Origin: an uncultured Terrimonas sp.
Lineage (GTDB): Bacteria > Bacteroidota > Bacteroidia > Chitinophagales > Chitinophagaceae
DNA length: 5,658 nt
Direction: 5' to 3'
NCBI GenBank assembly: GCA_946886925.1
Contig: CAMPJQ010000211.1
Location: 1-5,658 of the forward strand
This document shows, one piece after another, positions 1 through 5,658 of this stretch. A model generated the notes under the pieces. It was not told the DNA's origin. It saw only the letters and a list, made by a program, of their open reading frames with translations, and searched no databases. Each line of letters opens with the position of its first letter. Positions within the stretch are counted from its first letter, which is position 1. The position numbers were made by a program, and so were the translations under genes.

Positions 1-15
1 GCTCATATTAATTGC

Positions 16-1689
16 TTAATAGTTTGGGTTCTGCACTAAAGCTTTATTGGTTTCCAATTCCAATTGGGGAATGGGCCACACATTATCTCTGTCTTTTTTA
101 AAGGTCCTTGTTTCTATTACACGCATCATGTCCGCATTCGTTACATTTTCATAATGAGGAAGCCCATTTTCATCCACCCTTGGCGCATTGGAAAGAAAAC
201 GATCGCGTATTCTTCCAAGCAAAGGGCCATTCATCACCGTTTCCGCCAGTTCCCAGCGACGGATGTCAAACCATCTCACTCCTTCACCTGCCAGTTCAGA
301 CCTTCTTTCCCTCCGAACAATAAACCGCATTTCGTCCTGTGTTTTACCGGCTGCAATGGGCGGCATACTAACGGAAGGTCTTTCGCGAATCAGGTTGATC
401 GCATCGTACACCGATTGATCAATCTGGTTTAACTCCACTTTGGCCTCAGCATAATTCAATAATATTTCTGCATACCGGAATACAATTACATTTACATCGG
501 GTTGATCAATATTGTTCAAATCTTCCGGAGAAGCATATTTGCGCCATAGGTAACCGGTAAAAGTGGCAAGGGGATTTATAGCATCTGCATTCGCCACACG
601 TTGGGGCACTGATCCGTTATAATCCCATGTTAACAAACTATCCGGATGCGTTTCAAACACGTAGCCAATGAACCTGGTTTGCGGCAGCACTACGGAAAAG
701 TTTAAACGCGGATCCCTGTTGTCCCAAGGCTTGGCGGGATCATATAACGGCGACTTGTCAATCGTTAATCCATCCGTACATTCATAAGAATCTACAACCA
801 CTTGGGCCGGAACTTTACTGGAGAAGCCATTCGCTGTCCTGGAATAAAAGCGTCTCGAAATACCATGAGTACCCATGCTCCTCAGGTACTGAATAGCGAA
901 TATGATTTCGCGGGAGGTCATACCTGAATAAGTAAAAATTTCCCCATAATTACCGTGTAACTCGTTTGAACCAAGTTGCATCAGGTCGCTGGCTGCTTTT
1001 GCAGCAGCATCCCATTTTTTATTAAACAACGCTGTCCTTGATTTAAGTGCCAAAGAGGCGCCTCTTGTAACCCTGCCCATTTGACCGGCAACAACCGGAA
1101 GTGCAGAAGCAATCGCATCCATTTCAGAAATAATAAAATTCACCACTTCCTCTTTGGTATTACGGGCCACTTGTGATTCAGCCAGCGAAACCGTCTTGGT
1201 TAATAATGGAACGCCACCGAACACTTCATTTAAATAAAAATAATAGTAGGCACGAAGAAAACGTACCTCACCCAACACCCTGTCAAGTTTATCCACTGCC
1301 ACTACGCCGTTTAACCGATCCGCATTAGACAGGATAAAATTGCAACGACTAACACCCACATATAAAGCATCCCAGACCGTTTTGGCATACCCATTATCAG
1401 AGGTGGCTATTCCCTTCCCGATAATTTGCAGCTGGTTGGGGTTTCTTTCCCAGCCATTATCTGAAACATATTCCAGCGTTAAGATAAAGGGCACCGCATC
1501 TTCTCCTATAAATTGCAATGGTTGGTAACTACCGGTAACGGCCATGTCCAACTCTGCTTCACTGGATAAAAATGTTGCCGTGGAGGGGCTATCGAGTGGA
1601 AAACGCTCCAAATATTTCTTGCTGCATGAACTTGCTGTTATTACACCAAGGAAAATAATTATAAATTTTACCTGTTTCATCGTCTTCAT
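16..1689 (-). CDS. SusD/RagB-family nutrient-binding outer-membrane lipoprotein
   Basis: This is the surface lipoprotein partner of the SusC transporter encoded just upstream. In this family SusD binds the substrate outside the cell and closes as a lid over the SusC barrel. Residues 1-22 form a lipoprotein signal peptide: MKTMKQVK, a hydrophobic run (FIIIFLGVI), then a lipobox ending ASSC with Cys22 as the predicted lipidated residue. The middle of the protein resembles the helical TPR-like SusD fold (LRAYYYFYLNEVFGGVPL near residue 150). The C-terminal SusD_RagB region is very typical, with RRERRSELAGEGVRWFDIRRW at about residues 459-479 and WPIPQLELETN followed by NPNY at the end. The length of 557 aa is normal and no frame break is visible. 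The start lies 11 bp after the susC stop without a Shine-Dalgarno sequence, so translation is probably coupled. A second ATG three codons in (1680) is equally usable. The family is certain; the ligand is unknown because no degradative enzyme is in view. Confidence 0.97.
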   Translation of the reverse strand: MKTMKQVKFIIIFLGVITASSCSKKYLERFPLDSPSTATFLSSEAELDMAVTGSYQPLQFIGEDAVPFILTLEYVSDNGWERNPNQLQIIGKGIATSDNGYAKTVWDALYVGVSRCNFILSNADRLNGVVAVDKLDRVLGEVRFLRAYYYFYLNEVFGGVPLLTKTVSLAESQVARNTKEEVVNFIISEMDAIASALPVVAGQMGRVTRGASLALKSRTALFNKKWDAAAKAASDLMQLGSNELHGNYGEIFTYSGMTSREIIFAIQYLRSMGTHGISRRFYSRTANGFSSKVPAQVVVDSYECTDGLTIDKSPLYDPAKPWDNRDPRLNFSVVLPQTRFIGYVFETHPDSLLTWDYNGSVPQRVANADAINPLATFTGYLWRKYASPEDLNNIDQPDVNVIVFRYAEILLNYAEAKVELNQIDQSVYDAINLIRERPSVSMPPIAAGKTQDEMRFIVRRERRSELAGEGVRWFDIRRWELAETVMNGPLLGRIRDRFLSNAPRVDENGLPHYENVTNADMMRVIETRTFKKDRDNVWPIPQLELETNKALVQNPNY

Positions 1690-1700
1690 GTTTAAAGGGG

Positions 1701-4700
1701 TTAGAAATTAATATTTAAACCTGCGCTAATCACTTTCATTTGCGGATACCAGCCAGCGGATCCATATTCAGTTGTTACAGGCGCTTCTACATCATAACCA
1801 TCCCAGTATTTATCCAAGGTGATGAGGTTTTGCGCGCTAACAAACAGTCGCAATTGCTGAATTTTCTTAAGGGCAATATTATTGAAAGTATAGCCCAACT
1901 GGATGTTTTTCACGCGCATGTAGGCAGCATTTTTTACCCAGAAAGAAGAGTTTTGGATGTTATTAATTTCACTGTAGGCCAGGCGTGGAAACGTGGCATT
2001 CGGATTCGAGGTAGTCCAGCGATCTTTGTGGATTTCAAGCGCGGTACCTCCTTGCCAGAAAGGCATGATGCCACGCCCACCCATATAACCATCAGCTTTG
2101 CCTACCCCTTGTAAGAACAATGAAAAGTCGAACCCTTTATACCCCAGATCAACATTGGCGCTATAGCTATAGCGGGGAATAGTAGAACCGATTATTTTTT
2201 GATCGGAATTGTTGATGACCTTGTCACCATTCAAATCTTTGTATTTAATATCGCCTGCAGCAACTTTTCCAAATTGAGTAGCGTTCTTTGATACATCGGA
2301 AGCATCTGTAAAATAGCCAATTGCTTCGTAACCATAAATAGCTCCAACAGGACTCCCTTCAAAATTCACCAAAAGTCCGGTAGTTTTGCTATCCTTCATG
2401 TCTAATATTTTGTTTTTAACATCAGACAATGCCAGGGTAAATCCGTAAGTAAACGCACCCGAGCGGTCTCGATAATTAACAGATACATCCCATCCCCTGT
2501 TTTCAACTACGCCCGCATTTTGATAAGGAGCAGATAGGCCCAGCATACCAGGGACAGGCAATTGCAATAAGATGCCTGTTGTTTTGCGGTAGTAATAATC
2601 TGCTGTGATCGTTAATTTGGACCAGAGGTTAAGATCCAGACCGATATTACTAACAGTCGAAGTTTCCCATTGAATATCTTTGTTGGCCATATTGCTTATT
2701 GCAGCGCCATTAAAAACTGTCTTGTCAAAAGGATAATTGCTGCTACCAACGCTTACCGACGATACATAAGGATACAAGCCTATGTTCTGGTTACCCAATT
2801 GGCCCCAGGAACCACGTAGTTTCAACTCTTTTATCGCAGAAGACGGGTTGTCCATAAACGCTTCTTTACTTATTCTCCAACCCGCAGACACAGAGGGAAA
2901 GAAGGCATATTTATTTCCGGCAGCAAACCTCGATGAGCCATCATAACGGGCATTTGCTTCAAACAGGTATTTTTCTTTGTAGTTATAATTAAGGCGACCA
3001 AAGGCCGAACGCAGAGCCCAGGACGTTGCTGAACCTGTGTTAGACTGGTTTAACTGATTTCCTGAATTAATCACCTGGTAATCCGGGAAGGTAAATACCT
3101 GGCGGTAGGCTGAAATATAACTATCCACCTGGTCTTCCTGCTGCACACCGGCAAGTATCGTTAGCCTGTGATTGGGTGCCACTTCTTTATCAAAATTGAC
3201 GGTAGCACGCAGGTTATTGTACCAGCTACGGGAAAATTGTTCGTTTAATGAATTGATACCCGGTATGGCCAGGCCTTTCGAAAAATCCGATTTGTACATC
3301 TGAATAATGTGGGAAAAAGTTTTCACACGTGGATCACTATAACGGGGAGCATAGTTTACTTCGGCCCAAAAAAAGTTTACCGGTTTGTATTTTACACTAA
3401 GATTTAAAAGAGCCATAAGGTTTTGCTCATGATACAACCCTCCAATTGCTGCACGTGCCAACGGATTTTCACCATTATTACCCTCACCATACAAACCATT
3501 GGATAAGATCGCCTGGTTGGTAGCATTGTTCGAACGCAGGAACTGGAATATATAGGGAGTGCCTGAAGGAGGTTGCTTGATATCTGTACGACGCAATGAA
3601 AGATCTAATGTTCCACTAAACTGTCTGTTTAATTGTATATCCGTGTTGAAGCGCACGTTGTATCTTTTAAAATTAACATTCGGTACAATTCCGTCCTGGT
3701 CCAGGTAACTAAATGAACCCATCATTTTCACTCTTTCACCGCCTGCATTGATGCCTAAATAATGACTTTGCATCATGGCATTTTTCTTCAGTGTAAGATC
3801 CTGCCAGTCTGTATCAGGATATTTATCGGAATTGCCGGCAGCGTTTGCTTTGTAATCATCTATCACCTGTTGCGAAAATATAGGCGAGTTGTCTACATTC
3901 GTACTGGCCTCGTTTGTCAGGAGCATGTGATCCATAGCATTCACAATGTCAGGCAAACCGGTAGGTGATTGAACGCCAACATAGGAATTATAGCTCACCG
4001 CCACCCCTCTTTTATTACCTCGTTTGGTAGTGATCAGGATTACACCATTTGCGGCCCTTGCACCATATATGGCTGCTGAAGAGGCATCCTTTAATACAGT
4101 GATACTTTCAATATCGTTAGGTTCAATATTGTTGATGTCAGATTCTACACCATCCAATATTATTAAAGGGTTAGCGTCACCAAGGGTGCCAATACCCCTT
4201 ATGCGTATGACGCTGCCATCAAAACCTGGCTGACCAGAACGTTGTGTAACAGTAAGGCCAGGCACAATACCCTGTAATGCTGTAGATGTTTGTCCCACCG
4301 GTTTTTTCGCCAGATCCGCACCTGCAACCGTTGAAATGGAACCGGTAAGATTTACTTTCTTCTGATTGCCGTAACCTACTACCACTACCTCGTCTAAACT
4401 ACCAGGGGCCGGCTGCATATCCACCAGCATTGAGATGGTTTGGCCATCTACGATTTTATACCCGGTAAGTGTTTGAGAGATATATCCCACCGAAGAAACT
4501 TCAACGGTCAGATTCCCTGCCGGAAGTCGATCAAACTTAAACTTTCCTAAAGTGTCGGAGATAGTTTGATGTGAAATTTTGTCGCTGGCTAATGCGTTTA
4601 TTGTTACGAAAGGGAGCGGTATGCCCGAAGCGTTCCGGACCAATCCGGTAACAGAAGGTACTCTTTCCTGTGCCGCCAGGTTAATGGTACAACATATGCA

Positions 4701-4742
4701 CATCAGGAAGTAAAAAACTGGTCTTTTTAAGTTTTTACTCAT
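1701..4742 (-). CDS. SusC/RagA-family TonB-dependent outer-membrane transporter
   Basis: This is a TonB-dependent outer-membrane channel that imports the nutrient captured by its SusD partner. Numbering is from the ATG at 4742, giving 1013 aa. Residues 1-25 are a Sec signal peptide (MSKNLKRP, hydrophobic core, LAAQ). Residues 30-110 form a carboxypeptidase-regulatory-like beta-sandwich (VTGLV, then DTLGKFKF and SVGY). A TonB-box-like segment, DEVVVVGYG, is at 117-125. The plug follows, with RIRGIGT, PLIILDGV and the SusC signature LKDASSAAIYGARAANGVI at 217-235. The rest is a beta-barrel ending in an aromatic residue (NINF). An Asp/Asn-rich loop, DLNGDKVINNSD (836-847), resembles a calcium-binding EF-hand loop, as often seen in SusC proteins. 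No STN signalling domain precedes residue 30, although a fecR-type gene lies directly upstream. The frame is open to an ATG at 4835, but that start would bury the signal peptide behind 31 residues. No Shine-Dalgarno sequence is visible. Confidence 0.97.
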   Translation of the reverse strand: MSKNLKRPVFYFLMCICCTINLAAQERVPSVTGLVRNASGIPLPFVTINALASDKISHQTISDTLGKFKFDRLPAGNLTVEVSSVGYISQTLTGYKIVDGQTISMLVDMQPAPGSLDEVVVVGYGNQKKVNLTGSISTVAGADLAKKPVGQTSTALQGIVPGLTVTQRSGQPGFDGSVIRIRGIGTLGDANPLIILDGVESDINNIEPNDIESITVLKDASSAAIYGARAANGVILITTKRGNKRGVAVSYNSYVGVQSPTGLPDIVNAMDHMLLTNEASTNVDNSPIFSQQVIDDYKANAAGNSDKYPDTDWQDLTLKKNAMMQSHYLGINAGGERVKMMGSFSYLDQDGIVPNVNFKRYNVRFNTDIQLNRQFSGTLDLSLRRTDIKQPPSGTPYIFQFLRSNNATNQAILSNGLYGEGNNGENPLARAAIGGLYHEQNLMALLNLSVKYKPVNFFWAEVNYAPRYSDPRVKTFSHIIQMYKSDFSKGLAIPGINSLNEQFSRSWYNNLRATVNFDKEVAPNHRLTILAGVQQEDQVDSYISAYRQVFTFPDYQVINSGNQLNQSNTGSATSWALRSAFGRLNYNYKEKYLFEANARYDGSSRFAAGNKYAFFPSVSAGWRISKEAFMDNPSSAIKELKLRGSWGQLGNQNIGLYPYVSSVSVGSSNYPFDKTVFNGAAISNMANKDIQWETSTVSNIGLDLNLWSKLTITADYYYRKTTGILLQLPVPGMLGLSAPYQNAGVVENRGWDVSVNYRDRSGAFTYGFTLALSDVKNKILDMKDSKTTGLLVNFEGSPVGAIYGYEAIGYFTDASDVSKNATQFGKVAAGDIKYKDLNGDKVINNSDQKIIGSTIPRYSYSANVDLGYKGFDFSLFLQGVGKADGYMGGRGIMPFWQGGTALEIHKDRWTTSNPNATFPRLAYSEINNIQNSSFWVKNAAYMRVKNIQLGYTFNNIALKKIQQLRLFVSAQNLITLDKYWDGYDVEAPVTTEYGSAGWYPQMKVISAGLNINF

Positions 4743-4772
4743 AAGTTTGAGTTGGTTAAAATTGAAATAAAT

Positions 4773-4804
4773 GAAATATATCGTTGCCCTTACCTTATAC
4801 GAAA
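4773..4804 (-). promoter_or_regulatory. Weak candidate Bacteroidota-type promoter for susCD
   Basis: On the minus strand, TTTC (4801-4804) is followed after 20 nt by TATATTTC (4773-4780). This approximates the known Bacteroidota housekeeping pattern of a TTTG-like -33 element and TAnnTTTG at -7, but the final G of both boxes is replaced by C. A transcript would begin near 4766, giving a leader of about 24 nt before the susC ATG. An ECF-sigma promoter elsewhere in the gap is equally possible, given the adjacent fecR. AT-rich DNA makes chance matches likely. Confidence 0.25.
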
Positions 4805-4814
4805 GTGGCAATCG
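4782..4814 (-). repeat. Imperfect hairpin upstream of susC
   Basis: On the minus strand CGATTGCC (4807-4814) can pair with GGCAACG (4782-4788), giving seven base pairs with one bulged A. The 18-nt loop contains a further CTT/AAG pairing. It overlaps the spacer of the candidate promoter, so it would be an RNA structure only if transcription starts further upstream or reads through from fecR. A role as operator or leader structure is inference; the pairing itself is seen directly. Confidence 0.4.
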
Positions 4815-4816
4815 GT

Positions 4817-4864
4817 ATTCCCTAAAGCATTCCAATTTTATTTCAATCTTTTAGTGCAGGGAAT
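4817..4864 (-). repeat. Imperfect inverted repeat in the susC upstream region
   Basis: On the minus strand ATTCCCTGCACTAAAAG (4848-4864) pairs with CTTTAGGGAAT (4817-4827). The stem consists of ATTCCC/GGGAAT plus TAAA/TTTA and a closing G-C pair. It is interrupted by a 5-nt bulge and a 1-nt bulge, and the loop is 20 nt. The loop carries a short direct repeat, ATTGAAAT then ATTGGAAT, spaced 11 bp apart. Such an arrangement could bind a dimeric regulator or fold in RNA, but no family-specific site is recognised. Confidence 0.4.
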
Positions 4865-4945
4865 TCGGGAGAGACTTTTTCAAGTTGGATATATTATCTA
4901 TGGGTTTTACTCCCCCTGGATTTTAAACATCTAATTAAGTACGAC

Positions 4946-5658
4946 TTATCTGGATGGAATTTGAACGATAAAAATATTATTAGCAGTATCCTGCTTCAAT
5001 TGCAGTTCGTTCATAATGGCAATGTTTTGCAATATTTGATGAATGCTCTCGTTTTTATGCACAGTTCCTACAAAGCGAATACGTGAAATATATTTGGTAG
5101 GATAAATTATTTTCACTTTATAAGCAGCAGACATATAGTCCAGAACTTTGGGGAGCATTTCCCCATTAAATTGTATACTTGACTCTGTTTCGATACGACG
5201 TTCAGAAAGGATCGCTACATTTTTGCGTCGGGCTGCTGTTTCCCGATTACCTGCAGCTATTAAAGGTGCTTTATTCTCATCCTTAGCAATCGTGCTATAT
5301 ATTTTAGTGAATATATTATTGGAACGATTAAAACTTATGACGTCACCGGCGACAAGGTAATATTTTTCATTCTTGTCATTCTCTTCCTTAGAAGATCGGC
5401 GCACCAATACTTTACCTTCTATTAGCTCTACCAGCACATTCACAGACTTACTATTGCTTACTCTAAATTTTGTCCCTAATGCAGTAGTAGCAACTTCTTT
5501 GCAAAAAACGGTGAAAGGCCGTTTTGGATCCTTAGAGATTTTAAATATAGCAGTTCCCTCCAATTGGATAGTGCGTCTGCCAGGTTCAAAATTTCTCGGA
5601 TAACTTATTTTACCGCCTGCAGATAACTCAACAACGGAACTATCTGACAATACTATTT
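4946..5658 (-). CDS. FecR-family anti-sigma factor, 3' part (5' end outside window)
   Basis: This is the periplasmic portion of a FecR-like anti-sigma factor. Such proteins span the inner membrane, hold an ECF sigma factor on the cytoplasmic side and receive a signal in the periplasm. The frame runs open to the window edge. The codon at 5650 is TTG, not ATG, and the protein reads into it as IVLSDSSVVELSAGGKISYP, a typical mid-protein FecR strand, so I treat the gene as truncated by the window. Counting from that TTG, residues 1-105 are the FecR beta domain, with GTAIFKISKDPKRPF (32-46), EVATTALGTKFRV (52-64) and VELIEGKVLV (74-83). Residues 158-232 match the DUF4974 C-terminal domain (FNGEMLPKVLDYM, then FVGTVHKNESIHQIL). 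The charged stretch between them, about residues 115-155, looks longer than usual. The N-terminal anti-sigma domain and membrane helix are not in view. The sigma factor gene would be expected just upstream. The protein ends IPSR, and 203 bp separate its stop from susC. Confidence 0.93.
   Translation of the reverse strand, partial: IVLSDSSVVELSAGGKISYPRNFEPGRRTIQLEGTAIFKISKDPKRPFTVFCKEVATTALGTKFRVSNSKSVNVLVELIEGKVLVRRSSKEENDKNEKYYLVAGDVISFNRSNNIFTKIYSTIAKDENKAPLIAAGNRETAARRKNVAILSERRIETESSIQFNGEMLPKVLDYMSAAYKVKIIYPTKYISRIRFVGTVHKNESIHQILQNIAIMNELQLKQDTANNIFIVQIPSR

Larger units (their letters stand above)
4761..4847. repeat. 11-bp perfect inverted repeat flanking 65 bp before susC
   Basis: The plus-strand sequence ATTGAAATAAA at 4761-4771 recurs as its exact reverse complement TTTATTTCAAT at 4837-4847, with 65 bp between the arms. 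The arms are AT-rich and low in complexity, so chance is a serious alternative. They enclose the hairpin at 4782-4814, and one arm forms part of the loop of the repeat at 4817-4864. The two foldings therefore compete geometrically if this segment is transcribed. Confidence 0.4.
4743..4945 (-). promoter_or_regulatory. fecR-susC intergenic region, likely susC control region and leader
   Basis: These 203 non-coding bases lie between the fecR stop and the susC start and are the only real gap in the window, so control of susCD that is separate from fecR should act here. Read on the minus strand, the region holds a G-run (GGGGGAGTAAAACCC, 4904-4918), a small hairpin with a GAAA loop (ACTTGAAAAAGT, 4874-4885), two larger imperfect inverted repeats and an AT-rich stretch before the ATG. 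No hairpin followed by a T-run is present, so no intrinsic terminator separates fecR from susC and read-through is possible. Assignment as a control region is inferred from its position; no regulator site is recognised. Confidence 0.55.

Noticed and set aside
64..432. Plus-strand open frames opposite the SusD C-terminus
   Set aside because: They lie antisense to the conserved SusD_RagB motif region, and their translations show no domain or membrane logic.
1740..2114. A 124-codon open frame on the plus strand inside susC
   Set aside because: It is antisense to a strongly conserved SusC C-terminal region, resembles no known protein and has no plausible expression signal. It is a shadow of the real gene.
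4833..4864. Second promoter candidate on the minus strand, TAAAATTG (4833-4840) with ATTC 20 nt upstream
   Set aside because: The -7 box differs from TAnnTTTG at one position, but the upstream box is a poor match and the site lies inside the inverted repeat. It is too weak to list.
4904..4918. GGGGGAG resembling a strong Shine-Dalgarno sequence
   Set aside because: No start codon follows at a usable distance, and the two complete genes show no Shine-Dalgarno sequence, as is usual in Bacteroidota.
4907..4930. A minus-strand micro-ORF (MFKIQGE) just after fecR that could act as a leader peptide
   Set aside because: Seven codons are expected by chance, there is no ribosome-binding signal, and it has no run of regulatory codons as in attenuation peptides.
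4752..4934. A 60-codon plus-strand frame across the fecR-susC gap
   Set aside because: Its sequence is biased by AT-rich DNA, it is convergent with the operon, and it covers the inverted repeats. No recognisable protein.
5648..5650. Taking the TTG at 5650 as the start of the fecR gene
   Set aside because: The frame stays open to the window edge, and the residues around it (IVLSDSSVVEL) match the interior of FecR proteins, so this is an internal leucine codon.
1..5658. Mobile elements, CRISPR arrays, tRNA or rRNA genes, or an undescribed defence or biosynthetic system
   Set aside because: No transposase, spaced identical repeats, cloverleaf or rRNA-like sequence was seen. Almost all of the window is accounted for by three intact or edge-truncated genes of known families.

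Overview
The window looks like a piece of a Bacteroidota chromosome: AT-leaning DNA, no Shine-Dalgarno sequences ahead of the genes, and a SusC/SusD outer-membrane uptake pair, which is diagnostic of that phylum. The protein style (RagA-type SusC with a carboxypeptidase-like N-terminal domain, FecR with a DUF4974 C-terminus) would fit Chitinophagaceae or another Sphingobacteriia-like soil or sediment lineage. That finer placement is only an impression.

All real genes lie on the minus strand, so transcription runs from the right edge to the left edge. At the right (4946-5658) is the 3' part of a fecR-type anti-sigma factor gene. Its N-terminal anti-sigma domain and membrane helix lie outside the window. 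A 203-bp non-coding gap follows (4743-4945), holding imperfect inverted repeats and a weak candidate promoter. Next comes a complete SusC/RagA-family TonB-dependent transporter (1701-4742, 1013 aa from my preferred start), and 11 bp further on a complete SusD/RagB-family surface lipoprotein (16-1689, 557 aa). Only 15 bp remain after the SusD stop. They contain an ATG that may begin another operon gene.

The likely working picture is as follows. SusD, anchored in the outer membrane, captures an oligomeric nutrient and acts as a lid over the SusC barrel. SusC imports the nutrient with energy from TonB-ExbBD. FecR, with an ECF sigma factor presumably encoded just outside the window, would control expression. 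No hydrolase, sulfatase or peptidase gene is present, so the substrate cannot be named.

The main point of interest is a mismatch in the signalling chain: the FecR has the C-terminal domain expected to receive a signal, but the adjacent SusC has no N-terminal STN (secretin/TonB signalling) domain to send one. I see no mobile element, RNA gene, CRISPR array or clearly undescribed system here. Most of the window is a normal, intact SusCD locus.
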